DNA of 64,000 nt from Verrucomicrobiota bacterium (GCA_017309115.1 JAFLEF010000021.1:46807-110806), one strand, 5' to 3'; shown: positions 21,791 to 30,547, counted from the first letter of the stretch. The notes: generated by a model not told the origin, from the sequence alone. Made by a program: numbers and translations.

Positions 21791-22102
21791 CTAGGCCCCA
21801 CCCCTCCCCTTCGGGTGGTCTGCGCGGGAGGGGCAGACGCAGATCCTGCTCCAGGGGTGCAGGCGGGTTGCACTGGAGGTGCAGACGACCCGGGCAGAGG
21901 GGTAGGCGCATCGCCCCTCCCAGGGGGTCCCGGGCATGGGGTGGTACCAGGGGCAGGCCTGGCAGTCGGCTTGGGTGGGTCGGGGGCCGATCGGGATGCG
22001 GATGGTCTGGGTGCCCTGGGGGGCGGAGCGGCCTAGGGGGCGGATCCGGGAGGTGATGCTGAAGGCCCGGGCGGAATGGCGGGTTGGGGGGATCCGGCTC
22101 AC
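21791..22102 (-). CDS. Small cysteine-rich phage protein at the end of the tail operon
   Basis: 103 residues from a GTG at 22102 whose GTGA overlaps the stop of the large tail gene; a GAGGAG just upstream is a good ribosome site. Six cysteines (47, 50, 65, 74, 88, 90) include a CxxC (DCQACPWY) and a final CVC, and the C-terminus is basic. That pattern suggests a zinc- or disulfide-stabilised fold. Pro and Arg are abundant in the N-terminal half. It is the last gene before the left end. Function unknown; tail tip, host-interaction and moron roles are all possible. Confidence 0.6.
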   Translation of the reverse strand: MSRIPPTRHSARAFSITSRIRPLGRSAPQGTQTIRIPIGPRPTQADCQACPWYHPMPGTPWEGRCAYPSARVVCTSSATRLHPWSRICVCPSRADHPKGRGGA

Positions 22103-25100
22103 TCCTCGTAGGGGACGGTGGGGATGCGGATGAGGGCGGTGCCGTTCTGGTAGATTTGGGCGCTGGCACCACTGCTGCCGCCGGCGCCGGTTTCGGTGCC
22201 AGGGCCTCCCCCAGTCACGCGGGCGGTGACTACGGCTCCGGCAGGGACGGCGGGGGGGCGAATCCAGCGCCGGGCAAGGGTGCATTCCGACCAGGTGCGG
22301 GTGGTGATCTCGTACCAGGCGTACACGGAATTGCAGAGGCCCACGCTGGCTACGGGATCACCACTGGCGGGGGCGGCTAGGTAGACGACTTCGGCAGAGT
22401 CCACGGAGTAGTCCACGGACATGGCGGCGACGCCGTCGGTCTCCAGGTAGGACCGGAACGAAGGGGGAATGGCGTATTGGCTTTCTGGGTCGGTCAGGAC
22501 CCAGCGGAATTCTTGCTCGTTGTATTCGGCGGTGACCTTCCAGAGGTCGCCGGTGCAGGCGGCTCCGGAAGTGCTGCCGCCGTCCAGGAAATAGCCGGCG
22601 TTGGCGCCGCCGGAATCGTCCAGCGGCGTCCAGGATCCGGTGGTGGTCGGGGAGGCGGAAAGTCCGGTCCGACCAGCAGCGAAGTAGCTGCCGGACACGT
22701 GGCCGGGACAGGTGACCGGGGTGCCGCATTCGTCGACGGCAGAAATGGCCCCGGTCGCCACGCCTTGGTGGCTCCTGCCCTCGAACTGGGCGGGCAGCAT
22801 AATCCTCACGTCCGTGAGCAGATTCACGGCGCGGGCAAGGTGGTTGTAGAGGGCGGCGTTGAGGTCGGTGTTGGGGACGGGGCCGAAGCCTTGCGGGTTG
22901 TCCGGTCGGAGGCTCTCAGGCTGCCAGGGGATCCACCGGTTTCCGGAGGCGGCATAGTGGAGGTTGGCCTCGTTGAAATCGTAGGCGTCGGCGATGCCGT
23001 ATTCGCAGGCTTGCTCGGCGCTGGTGACGCCGTCCACGTAGCCTTCGCACATCGCCCGAAGGACGAGTTCGAAGTGGCGAAGTTGGTCGTGGTAAATCGG
23101 GCTATCGCTGGCGTCTTGGTCGTCGTTGTCGTCCCGGTAGGGCTCGGGGATGAGCTGGACCAAGAACACGGTCGGCATGACCGAGGCCAAGGGTGCGTCG
23201 GTCTCAAATTCCAAGCCAGAATTGAGCGCCCAATCGCCAACCTTGAACGACGGGGCGCCGAGGCCGTTTTGGTACACCAGATACTCCCGGATTCCGTTCT
23301 CGGCGGTGCGGTAGGTTTCGTCCTCTTTCAGGGCGGTCAGGTCCCAGTCGCCAGGGTCGGCGCTGATGGTGGCGGGGGCGTTGACTTCGTCATGGTGGAG
23401 GCGTCCGGTGAGGGTGAGTTTCACCACGGTTCGGCCGCCGAATTCGACCTCCTCGGCTTTCTCGATTTCGACCGGGGGTTCGCCGATCCGGCAGCTGCGG
23501 TAAAACGCTGCTTTTTCGGCCAGACAGGCGTCGTCGTCTTCAGCGCAGTTGCGGCGGTTGGCGTGGGTGTAGCCGTAGACGTTGGGGCCAATTTTAGCGT
23601 AGCGCAGGGCGGTTAAAGACGCCTCGGGAATCTGGGCCACGTTTTCGCCAAAGGTGATGTGTGCCTTCAACGGTCCGTCGACGACGATCTCGGGGCCGTA
23701 CACGTGGCAGCGGTCAACGAACGGGGTGACCTGGTCGGCGTAGGCTTCAGGCTTCCAGACCGAGCTGCTCGACGGGTGAAACGGCTTCAGGGTTAGGTCC
23801 AGGAGCCAGCGGTTGGAGAAGCCTTGGGGCTCGGCAGTTTGACGGATGCCGTTGACCTCGCGGACGTCCCCGCCGCCCTGGTATTCGGTGATGCCTTCCA
23901 GGCCTATGAATTCCTGCCCGGTGAGGTAGTCCACGGCATTGTAGGTGGCGCGTCCGCTCTTCACCCGGTAGCGCCGCCCCCAGACGATCTGGCCGGATTC
24001 GATGGGGTTTGGATTCGGGCCAATGTTCTTGAACAGATCGATGGGCGTGTCGCGTCCAGATCCGAGGGCGAAGCGGTCGAAGTAGAGGATGGATTTCCCC
24101 CCGGCCACCTCGTAGCCGGCGAGCTGCCAGCGGGAGACAATCCGAGCGTGTTGGCTGAAGCGACGGGCGGCGTCAAAAACGGCGTTCTGGTTGATGGGCA
24201 CGTCGAGGCCGGCGGCTCCAAAAGCGCTGGCTTCCACGATGGGAATCACACACCCCGAATCAAACAGGCCGTCGGAGATCTGGCGGGCGGCGGTGACCTG
24301 GGTGCCGAGGCCATCGGGACGGTCAAAGGCGGCGTTGTAACTGGCCAGGCGCGTGACGAAGGCCCAGTCGTGGATGTTGGGCTGGTAATCCAGGAGGGTG
24401 CTGGCCTCCACGACGAGGTTGCCGGCGGGGTCGGACTCGAGTCCGTCGGGCAGGCGGACGGCGAGCACGCCCGGGCCCAGAGCGGCTTCAAAGATCTGGA
24501 TCGCTTCGGCGTGTCCGTCGGTAGGTTCTAGGGTGAATTCGCCCTTCACGTCCCCATCGAGCAGGAGTTGCACCCGGCAGGCGCGTTGCAGGCCGTCGGC
24601 GGTAGCGGCCCAGCCGTGGCATTTTGTGCCGGGGCGGACCGTCGGATCCCCGTTCACTGGGCTCAGGACCGTGGCCGGGGCGAGGTAGTCGGCAGAGGTC
24701 TCCCAGCTGGGGTAAATGGCTAGGACCGCCCCTTCCCCGATCTGCTGGCCCAGCTGGGGCGCGAGGGCGTACTGGCGGGTGCAGAATTCCTGCAACGCAA
24801 ACGCATCGTCCATCCAGCCGGCGGCCCGTTGTTCCTCGGTGCCCCGGAAGTCGGCGGCAAAGGCGTTCAGGACCCGCCCCAAGGCGCCCGACTGCGTCTT
24901 GGAAAGGCGCGGGTTGCCGGTGTATTTGCCTTCAAACCATTGGTTGACCGGGAGGAGCACCGTGGCGCCCGAGTAAAAGACCAGGAAGTAGAACACGGGC
25001 CCATAACCGATTCCGGCCAGATCGCCGGGGTTTTCGGGGCACGTTCCGTAGGTCCGGACCTCCCCAGTTTTGCGGTTCGTGAACTTGATGACGTAGTCGA

Positions 25101-25704
25101 TGAATGGCTCGGTGGAACACGGGCCTGTGACATCCGGTCCGGGCAGGTATCCGCCGGCGGCATTGCCGTGGGGCGAGGTGAGCGCGGACCGCACCCAGGT
25201 GTAGGCGCGGGCGACGGTAAAGGCCGGGCTGCCCACCACGCCGCTGTAGGGGTCGAAGGCCCCCCGCTGGGCCGATCCCAAGAGCCATTGCCGCCACGGC
25301 GTCAGGGGCTGGTCGTCATCGAATCCGACCGGCACGGAGGCGAGGCGAACGCGCTCGCTTTCCAGGTCAATGGCCTCGGCGCCCTGGAGGTAGGCCACGA
25401 TCGGGTTGGCGACGTTAGTTCCCTCGGGATCCCCCGGGCCGGACACGGGCCACTGAGCGTCCGTGGGCTCCAGCATTTGGTAGAACTGATGGAACTCCGC
25501 CTGGGCCGGGTACAGCAGAAACGAGGCGTCGGGGTTCCGGATCTGGCGGAACAGGCCGCCAAACCAGTAATAGATCACCCGCCTGCACCCATCGCCAGCG
25601 CCACCCGCCAGACGGTCATTGGCCGCGGCCGCGAGGGATGCGAGGTGCCGGGACTTGACCGGCTCGTCGACAGCGACGAGCAGCGCCTGGCGGTAGGTGA
25701 GCAC
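22099..25704 (-). CDS. Large late protein, probably tail tip/receptor region
   Basis: 1201 residues, no signal peptide and no domain I recognise. Trp, Tyr and Asp are abundant, and Cys residues are scattered in loops (for example CAEDDDACLAEKAAFYRSCRIGE). The last ~300 residues are Gly/Ser-rich with fibre-like segments (SGSYFAAGRTGLSASPTTTG). It follows the tape-measure gene by three genes, the place of the tail tip or central fibre in siphovirus-like transposable phages. Several segments contain YYWFGGLFRQIRNPDASFLLYP-like aromatic clusters. A structural role is inferred from position and size only. Confidence 0.6.
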   Translation of the reverse strand: MLTYRQALLVAVDEPVKSRHLASLAAAANDRLAGGAGDGCRRVIYYWFGGLFRQIRNPDASFLLYPAQAEFHQFYQMLEPTDAQWPVSGPGDPEGTNVANPIVAYLQGAEAIDLESERVRLASVPVGFDDDQPLTPWRQWLLGSAQRGAFDPYSGVVGSPAFTVARAYTWVRSALTSPHGNAAGGYLPGPDVTGPCSTEPFIDYVIKFTNRKTGEVRTYGTCPENPGDLAGIGYGPVFYFLVFYSGATVLLPVNQWFEGKYTGNPRLSKTQSGALGRVLNAFAADFRGTEEQRAAGWMDDAFALQEFCTRQYALAPQLGQQIGEGAVLAIYPSWETSADYLAPATVLSPVNGDPTVRPGTKCHGWAATADGLQRACRVQLLLDGDVKGEFTLEPTDGHAEAIQIFEAALGPGVLAVRLPDGLESDPAGNLVVEASTLLDYQPNIHDWAFVTRLASYNAAFDRPDGLGTQVTAARQISDGLFDSGCVIPIVEASAFGAAGLDVPINQNAVFDAARRFSQHARIVSRWQLAGYEVAGGKSILYFDRFALGSGRDTPIDLFKNIGPNPNPIESGQIVWGRRYRVKSGRATYNAVDYLTGQEFIGLEGITEYQGGGDVREVNGIRQTAEPQGFSNRWLLDLTLKPFHPSSSSVWKPEAYADQVTPFVDRCHVYGPEIVVDGPLKAHITFGENVAQIPEASLTALRYAKIGPNVYGYTHANRRNCAEDDDACLAEKAAFYRSCRIGEPPVEIEKAEEVEFGGRTVVKLTLTGRLHHDEVNAPATISADPGDWDLTALKEDETYRTAENGIREYLVYQNGLGAPSFKVGDWALNSGLEFETDAPLASVMPTVFLVQLIPEPYRDDNDDQDASDSPIYHDQLRHFELVLRAMCEGYVDGVTSAEQACEYGIADAYDFNEANLHYAASGNRWIPWQPESLRPDNPQGFGPVPNTDLNAALYNHLARAVNLLTDVRIMLPAQFEGRSHQGVATGAISAVDECGTPVTCPGHVSGSYFAAGRTGLSASPTTTGSWTPLDDSGGANAGYFLDGGSTSGAACTGDLWKVTAEYNEQEFRWVLTDPESQYAIPPSFRSYLETDGVAAMSVDYSVDSAEVVYLAAPASGDPVASVGLCNSVYAWYEITTRTWSECTLARRWIRPPAVPAGAVVTARVTGGGPGTETGAGGSSGASAQIYQNGTALIRIPTVPYEE

Positions 25705-25708
25705 CCGC

Positions 25709-25741
25709 TAGTTGAAAGTTGAAAGTTGAGAGTTGAGAGAC
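25709..25741. repeat. Heptad array type 1
   Basis: About four TTGAAAG/TTGAGAG units (plus strand) between the starts of the 1201-residue gene and the stop of the gene before it. On the coding (minus) strand it reads in the open CTCTCAA direction. Confidence 0.85.
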
Positions 25742-25752
25742 TCTGCAACTGA

Positions 25753-26136
25753 TCAGCCGGCGAGGACGGCGATGCGGGCGCCGGCGCCGATGGCTTTGAC
25801 GTAGATGGTGGTGCCGAGTTTGGGAGTCCAAAGGGCCACGTCGTTCTGCTTGGTCAGCACGGCAAAGCGGTAGGTGTCGAAGTCGGGGCTGTTCTTCAGC
25901 GAGACTTCCACGTTGGTGCCGCTGGTCGGGGTGATCAACTTCAGGAGGATCTTGCCGCAGGGCAATTCCACGTCGCCCAGGACCAGGGCCTCGCTCGTGT
26001 CGGCCGTGAGGTCCTGGGTCTGGCTGAGGCCGTCGCCGTCGGAGCTGTCCAGCGTGAACGTGATGTCGCCAGAGGTGGGGGTGAAGCCGACTTTGTTGAG
26101 GGCCAATCGGACCGTTCCAGTGAGTTCGCCTGCCAT
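25753..26136 (-). CDS. Phage structural protein of unknown function, 127 aa
   Basis: 127 residues, mostly beta-strand pattern, no signal peptide (MAGELTGTVRLALNKVGFTP). It ends with alternating hydrophobic residues (GTTIYVKAIGAGARIAVLAG). It lies in the distal tail block between the 70-residue protein and the large tail protein, with a heptad array on each side. No family recognised; a small tail-tip or collar component is the most natural reading. Confidence 0.55.
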   Translation of the reverse strand: MAGELTGTVRLALNKVGFTPTSGDITFTLDSSDGDGLSQTQDLTADTSEALVLGDVELPCGKILLKLITPTSGTNVEVSLKNSPDFDTYRFAVLTKQNDVALWTPKLGTTIYVKAIGAGARIAVLAG

Positions 26137-26147
26137 GGTGAGGGATT

Positions 26148-26178
26148 AGTTGAGAGTTGAAGGTTATGAGTTGAGAGG
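26148..26178. repeat. Heptad array type 1, degenerate
   Basis: TTGAGAG units with one unit decayed to TTATGAG, between the 127-residue and 70-residue genes. Confidence 0.8.
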
Positions 26179-26179
26179 C

Positions 26180-26392
26180 TCAGCCCCAGCGGGGGATCGT
26201 CGTTTCCTGCGTGGGCTTGGTGGTGATGTTGACGGAGGCCCCGTCGGGCTGGATGAGAGTGCCGCGGGCGGTCTGGGAGACGAGGGCGCCGGGAACGCGA
26301 CCGGTGATTGAGCGGCTCACAACCGTCTGCAGCTCGCGGATGGCGCGGGGGTATTTTCCGTTACCGGTCACAGCAGTGAAATTGGGGACCAT
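26180..26392 (-). CDS. Small phage tail-region protein, 70 aa
   Basis: 70 residues starting MVPNFTAVTGNGKYPRAIR with a basic middle and no membrane segment. It is flanked by heptad arrays and keeps the orientation of the tail genes. Nothing recognisable. A gene is supported by length, by start placement right after the upstream array, and by the absence of other coding frames here. Confidence 0.45.
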   Translation of the reverse strand: MVPNFTAVTGNGKYPRAIRELQTVVSRSITGRVPGALVSQTARGTLIQPDGASVNITTKPTQETTIPRWG

Positions 26393-26394
26393 CG

Positions 26395-26422
26395 GAGTTG
26401 AGAGTTGAGAGTTGAAAGACTC
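26395..26422. repeat. Heptad array type 1
   Basis: Four TTGAGAG/TTGAAAG units between the 280-residue gene stop (26421) and the 70-residue gene start; the array just touches the stop codon of the former. Confidence 0.85.
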
Positions 26423-27263
26423 AGACCGGACTGCCGAAGAGGAACAGGGAGTAGCTTTCGGTCCAGACGTAGTCGGTGGTGACTTCGCGGTTGCCGTCGC
26501 CGACGGGGCGATCGAAGGGGGCTTTCTTCAGCCAGTAGCCGCCGCTCGGCAGGGCGCTGCGCAGGAGGTTCGAGCTGAATCCCTCGTTGCCGAGGCTGGC
26601 CGGGGTGAGCATCCGGCCTACGTTGGTCACTGACTCCTGGAAGGTGTTGGCGAAGGGGATCCGGCGCGTGCGGCGGAGGTTCCAGGAGTTGGGCGTGAAA
26701 CTGGTGACCCCGGCCAGCAGATCCGACAGGAAGGCGGCCATTACGGCCCGGTCGAGGCCCACCCCGGCCACCAGATCCAGGAAGATCTTGGGGGTGAGTG
26801 GGAGCGTTTTCTTGGGGTCGGTGGTGTCCGGGACGGTGCTGTCTCCTCGCACCAAGGCATCGGCGTAGTTGCGGATTCGTTGTCGGGTTTGAAGGGCGGT
26901 GTCGTCGGTGCCCAGCTTGTTCAGTTCGGTGACGACGGCAGGGAAATCCCAGATGCTTTTCGCGAACTCCACGGGCTCCAGGGTCCAGTCGGTCAGGACC
27001 GGCGTGATCGTGGGGTCGATGGTGCCGTTGCTGCCCACCGTGCCGGGGTAATCCCCGGTGAGTTCGAAGGCGATGCCATCGGCCAGCTCGGTGATGCGCA
27101 TCGACTGCACGCCCTGGCCTTTGAGCTCGGCAAACTTGGCCAAGATCAACGCGGGCGGGCCGCGAAACCGGCGCTGGGCCTGCTCCCCTCGAAGGTTGTC
27201 GTAGGTGGGCAAGGCGGGCAGCTCCACCAGCGCCGTGCCGTCGTGGGCGACAAAGCTGCTCAT
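26421..27263 (-). CDS. Phage tail protein following the tape measure, 280 aa
   Basis: 280 residues starting MSSFVAHDGTALVELPALP, soluble, mixed alpha/beta. It overlaps the tape-measure stop by 4 bases (ATGA), so it is translated with it. In siphovirus-like tails the gene directly after the tape measure encodes a distal tail protein, which fits the position, but I see no diagnostic motif. The C-terminus is aromatic (DYVWTESYSLFLFGSPV). Confidence 0.55.
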   Translation of the reverse strand: MSSFVAHDGTALVELPALPTYDNLRGEQAQRRFRGPPALILAKFAELKGQGVQSMRITELADGIAFELTGDYPGTVGSNGTIDPTITPVLTDWTLEPVEFAKSIWDFPAVVTELNKLGTDDTALQTRQRIRNYADALVRGDSTVPDTTDPKKTLPLTPKIFLDLVAGVGLDRAVMAAFLSDLLAGVTSFTPNSWNLRRTRRIPFANTFQESVTNVGRMLTPASLGNEGFSSNLLRSALPSGGYWLKKAPFDRPVGDGNREVTTDYVWTESYSLFLFGSPV

Positions 27264-28396
27264 CCCCAGTTCCTCTCGTTTTCGGAGCGTGATTGCTCCA
27301 GGACGTGTTTGACCTCGCGAAGCAAATTGACCTGTTGCTCCTGGAGGGTCACACCGCGCCCACCTCCGATGAACAGGCCCATGCGAGCAAATTGGTCGAC
27401 GTCGCGGGGGGAGTTGCTCAACGCGGAGACGTTGGGCACCCGGGCTGCTTCCTGGCTGAGGCGGAGTCCCTCGGCGTCCAGACTGATCAGATCCGAGCGC
27501 AAGCGCTCGCGGCGGACCACGTCGCTGGTCGCGTCCATCTGTTGCTGGATCCGGGCCCGCTCCTCCGCCACCGCGCGGATCTGCTCCTCCACCGAAAGAA
27601 CGGCTCGCTTGTTGGCCAGCTCCCGTTGGTCGTTCTCTTGGCGCAGCCGGGCGGCGCGGACTTCGTCGCCGACGCCGTAGGATCCGGGGAGCTCGAAATC
27701 TTGCTTGAAGCCGGCGCGGATCCGGGGGTTGTCGGCGAGCAATGACGCCATCAGTTCGCCACTATCGCCGAACAGGCGTCGTTCGCGGAAAAGACCTCCG
27801 CGGGCAAAGGCGGTCAGATCTCCGGCAGTCGCACGTCCGCCCAGCACAGCGGCCAGGGCAGCGAAGTTCTCCTTGGCGTTTTCGGCGGCCGGGTCGAATT
27901 GCTCCATGGCATCCACCAGGCGGTAGAACAAGGTCGCGGGATCTACGTCCTTGATGCTTTGGAGCGAAATGCCCAGCCGTTCGAAGGCTTTGACGAAGTT
28001 GGGATCGCCGGCCAGGGCCTCGGAACGTGCCGACCGCGCGGCCTGAATGGCGGCCGCCACGTCTACCCCGGAGGCGGATCCCAGGTTGCGGATGCCCTGG
28101 GCGGTCCCCGGATCCACGTTGAGCCGATCGGCGTCCTCCAGGAGTTCGCGGGCCTCGCGAATCTTGGTGGACACAATGTTCACCACGGCCTGCACGGCGC
28201 CGGCCACGCCGCCGCCAATGAGCCCGCCGGTGAATCCGGAGATCAGCGCCAGCGCGGCCTGTTTGACCTCGTTCAGCTGCCCCACCGCTTGCTTGGTCGC
28301 GGCCCCCAGCTGCGTCGCGTCGGCTTGGATCGAGACCTTCAGGGCCTTGTCGGCCCCGGCGATCGCTGCCTTCCGTCCTGCGTCGAAGTCGGCCAT
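27260..28396 (-). CDS. Tail tape-measure-like protein
   Basis: 378 residues. An Ala-rich helix precedes a hydrophobic Gly-rich segment (ALISGFTGGLIGGGVAGAVQAVVNIV, about 50-77). A segment typical of tape measures follows (ANFVKAFERLGISLQSIKDVDPATLFYRLVDAME-like, about 140-170), then a long charged coiled coil (about 245-330). At roughly 1.5 angstrom per residue the tail would be only about 55-60 nm. Its start overlaps the chaperone-like gene stop by one base (TGATG). No peptidase or lysozyme domain is inserted. Confidence 0.75.
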   Translation of the reverse strand: MADFDAGRKAAIAGADKALKVSIQADATQLGAATKQAVGQLNEVKQAALALISGFTGGLIGGGVAGAVQAVVNIVSTKIREARELLEDADRLNVDPGTAQGIRNLGSASGVDVAAAIQAARSARSEALAGDPNFVKAFERLGISLQSIKDVDPATLFYRLVDAMEQFDPAAENAKENFAALAAVLGGRATAGDLTAFARGGLFRERRLFGDSGELMASLLADNPRIRAGFKQDFELPGSYGVGDEVRAARLRQENDQRELANKRAVLSVEEQIRAVAEERARIQQQMDATSDVVRRERLRSDLISLDAEGLRLSQEAARVPNVSALSNSPRDVDQFARMGLFIGGGRGVTLQEQQVNLLREVKHVLEQSRSENERNWG

Positions 28397-28983
28397 CAGT
28401 TGCGGCGGATAACGGTTCCAGGAGCGGGGAGTTCGCCGGCGGCGAGCATGGCCTCGTAGTGAGCCTGAAGCGCTCGGTCGCGGTCACTGACCAGGCTGAC
28501 GGCGCCGTTCTCCTCAGCCACGGCGGCAAGGTCCCACAAGGCGACTCCCAGGGGCACGTTCATGGCGTCCTCCAGCGTGAGGCCCATGCGTCGCTGGGTC
28601 AGCACGAGCCGGTGCATGAAGTCGGCGCCCAGTTGGCGGGTGGGGACTTGTTGCTGCTTCCACCAGCTCATCTCGGGCCAGTGGGCTTGCAGGTAGGCGA
28701 TCAGTTCGCCTTCGGCCTTTTCCAAGCCGTAGCGGTTCACTCGCCAGGCGACCCAGCCAAGATCCCGGGGGGAACGGGTGCGCTGAAGTCGGGAGAGCGC
28801 GGAATCGGGAGAGCGCCCGCAGATCCAGACGGCCAAGGCGACATCGCCTAGCTGAGAGCTGAGAGCTGAGAGCTGAGAGGTCGGACGTTCGCCGAAGGGG
28901 CTGCCGAGGCGTTGCAGGAGGAGTGCGTGGCCTAGGCGGAGGGTTTGCAGGCGGAAGCGGGCGACGCGGTAGGCGTCGGGCAT
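28396..28983 (-). CDS. Tail assembly chaperone-like protein carrying an in-frame heptad array
   Basis: 195 residues from the ATG at 28983 (MPDAYRVARFRLQTLRLGHALLLQRLGSPF). The N-terminal block and the later GDVALAVWICGRS match a phage protein family usually found just before the tape measure. Between them, residues ~35-45 read TSQLSALSSQL, which is a type 2 heptad array (28850-28880) translated in frame. The array thus sits in a surface loop between two conserved blocks. An alternative start at 29010 would add nine residues. The role is inferred from position. Confidence 0.65.
   Translation of the reverse strand: MPDAYRVARFRLQTLRLGHALLLQRLGSPFGERPTSQLSALSSQLGDVALAVWICGRSPDSALSRLQRTRSPRDLGWVAWRVNRYGLEKAEGELIAYLQAHWPEMSWWKQQQVPTRQLGADFMHRLVLTQRRMGLTLEDAMNVPLGVALWDLAAVAEENGAVSLVSDRDRALQAHYEAMLAAGELPAPGTVIRRN
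28850..28880. repeat. Heptad array type 2 inside a coding sequence
   Basis: About four CTGAGAG units on the plus strand, read as CTCTCAG by the gene and translated as cyclic LSALSSQ. Confidence 0.9.
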
Positions 28984-29009
28984 CACGGCTGATTGAAAGC
29001 TCGCTTTCA

Positions 29010-29040
29010 AAGTTGAGAGCTGAGAGCTGAGAGCTGAGAG
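29010..29040. repeat. Heptad array type 2 between tail genes
   Basis: One TTGAGAG and three CTGAGAG units, next to a GAAAGC..GCTTTC dyad at 28994-29009, in the gap upstream of the chaperone-like gene. Confidence 0.85.
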
Positions 29041-29048
29041 GTCGGACC

Positions 29049-29495
29049 TTAGGAGGCCGGGACGGCGGTCATGGCGGCGGGCGTGCCGTTGCTGGCTTCG
29101 GAGCGGCTCAGCTGGAGGGTGGCCTTCTGGTAGCCGTCGGTGCTGCTGGCGATCGAGCCGCCTTCGTAGTTCCAGGTGCCGTCGTAGAGGGCATTGCCGA
29201 AGTTGGCCAGGGTGACGATGCCGAACATCGTGGGCAGTGCAGCCTTGCCCTTGGCGCCGGCCTGGGTGGGAGAGCCGCTGGTGTCTTTGAAGAAGACCTC
29301 CACGGTCAGGTTGTGGCGGCGGTTTGCGGCCCCGCGAGCGACGGTACGTCCGCCGGCTCCCTTGAGGTCCGCCTTATCGAAACTGTCCGAGAGGCTCACG
29401 CCGCCACTGAGTTCGTTGTCGGTGGTGGCGATGCCGGAAAACGCGACGGTGGCGTTGTCATGGGTGAAGACCACAGCGAGGCCGGTGAGGTTCAT
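29049..29495 (-). CDS. Tail tube-like structural protein
   Basis: 148 residues of mainly beta pattern: FTHDNATVAFSGIAT, FDKADLKGAGGRTVARGAANRRHNLTVEVFFKDTSG, then ALYDGTWNYEGGSIASSTDGYQKATLQLSRSEA. The layout of strands with a conserved Gly/Tyr core resembles tail-tube or major tail proteins. Its position between the tail-completion-like gene and the chaperone/tape-measure pair is exactly that of a tube protein. It starts four bases after the preceding stop. Confidence 0.6.
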   Translation of the reverse strand: MNLTGLAVVFTHDNATVAFSGIATTDNELSGGVSLSDSFDKADLKGAGGRTVARGAANRRHNLTVEVFFKDTSGSPTQAGAKGKAALPTMFGIVTLANFGNALYDGTWNYEGGSIASSTDGYQKATLQLSRSEASNGTPAAMTAVPAS

Positions 29496-29498
29496 AGT

Positions 29499-29999
29499 TT
29501 AACGGAGGGTGAGGGTGGTGCGAGTGGTAAAGGTGGTCTCGAAGACGACTTGATCGGGGCTGCTGAAGACTGGACGGAGGCCGCCAAATTGGAGGTTGGT
29601 CCAGACGGCAGATGGGCTCCAGCCCTCGCTGAATTCGCTCCCAAATTGGGTGAACATCAGACGGGCCATGAGGTTTTCCCCAACGTCTTCGGGGCTGCGT
29701 TGGGGGCCTTTAGCGGACCAGTTCTGGAGCGGATGCTCGTAGATCTGGACAGAGATGGTGACCTCCAGGCTGCGGACTTCGCTGGAGGGGCGAACGCGGG
29801 GCGTGGTGACGACCAGGCACAGCCCGCCGGCGCGAATCGTCAGGGCGTCGGAGACGGCTTTGGCCAGGTCGGTCTGGCCACCGTCGATGATGGGAATGGA
29901 GACGGGGTCAATGAAGGCGGGATCGGCTTGGAGATACTCCACAACCTCGCGGCGGAGGGTGGCGAGCAGGCCCGTGCTGGCGTTGAGTGGGTTGCTCAT
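29499..29999 (-). CDS. Tail completion/terminator-like protein
   Basis: 166 residues starting MSNPLNASTGLLATLRREVVEYLQ. An N-terminal helix is followed by LCLVVTTPRVRPSSEVRSLEVTISVQIYEHPL, a beta sheet pattern common to tail-terminator/minor tail proteins, and a C-terminal strand pair (VVFETTFTTRTTLTLR). Its start overlaps the upstream gene stop by 4 bases. The function is inferred from position between head-joining and tube genes. Confidence 0.55.
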   Translation of the reverse strand: MSNPLNASTGLLATLRREVVEYLQADPAFIDPVSIPIIDGGQTDLAKAVSDALTIRAGGLCLVVTTPRVRPSSEVRSLEVTISVQIYEHPLQNWSAKGPQRSPEDVGENLMARLMFTQFGSEFSEGWSPSAVWTNLQFGGLRPVFSSPDQVVFETTFTTRTTLTLR

Positions 30000-30547
30000 A
30001 CCGGGAGGTTGGCCAGGCCTTCGACGGCGGCGGCGCGGAGTTCGTCGTCGGTGGGCAGCACCGTCGGATCCGGGTCCTGCTTCACTTGCTTCACCAGCAC
30101 AAAGAGGACGGGGGCCGCGGCGTCTTCGCCGGCTTTGAGCAGGCCGACGAGGTTGCCTCGGTTGAGGGCGACAAAACGGAGTTCGCCACCGAATTCGCGG
30201 GCGGTCTTGCCGTGCGCCGCCGGGTGAACCGGAATGGTCAGGGCTTTCGCTTTGACCGGATTGATGGTGCCGCCGTAGTAGCGCTGTCGCATGCCGTCCT
30301 TGGCGATGAAGATGACGGCATCGCTGTCGCTGACTTCGGTGAAGGTGGCGTCGCGGGCTTGGGCGTAGAAGTTGGTCTTGGGCGCGTTGAGCTTGTTGGG
30401 CTCTTGGTTCTTCACCCGGAGGTGCTCGCGGATGCGTTCGGCCACGAATTCCGCCATGGCAGCGTTGGCGGTGCGTCCGCCGAAGCGCTCGCGGGCAGCC
30501 GTCAGTGCCGGGGTGGCGGTGTCGGCGATCGTTACGTTCAAGCGCAT
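29996..30547 (-). CDS. Head-tail joining / virion morphogenesis-like protein (Mu gpG / HK97 gp10 position)
   Basis: 183 residues from the ATG at 30547, which follows a late-promoter-like motif by 7 bases; the longer frame to 30619 runs back through the promoter and a repeat and is rejected. It starts MRLNVTIADTATPALTAARERFGG. A central AQARDATFTEVSDSDAVIFIAKDGMRQRYYGGTINPVK block resembles Mu-type virion morphogenesis and gp10-like proteins. It is the first gene of the tail transcription unit and overlaps the next by 4 bases. The likely role is completing the head-tail joint. Confidence 0.6.
   Translation of the reverse strand: MRLNVTIADTATPALTAARERFGGRTANAAMAEFVAERIREHLRVKNQEPNKLNAPKTNFYAQARDATFTEVSDSDAVIFIAKDGMRQRYYGGTINPVKAKALTIPVHPAAHGKTAREFGGELRFVALNRGNLVGLLKAGEDAAAPVLFVLVKQVKQDPDPTVLPTDDELRAAAVEGLANLPV

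Noticed and set aside
20601-22172. 523-codon extension of the oxidoreductase
   Set aside because: The first 180 codons are Pro/Arg-rich and cross the prophage end; the NAD-binding domain starts at 21632.
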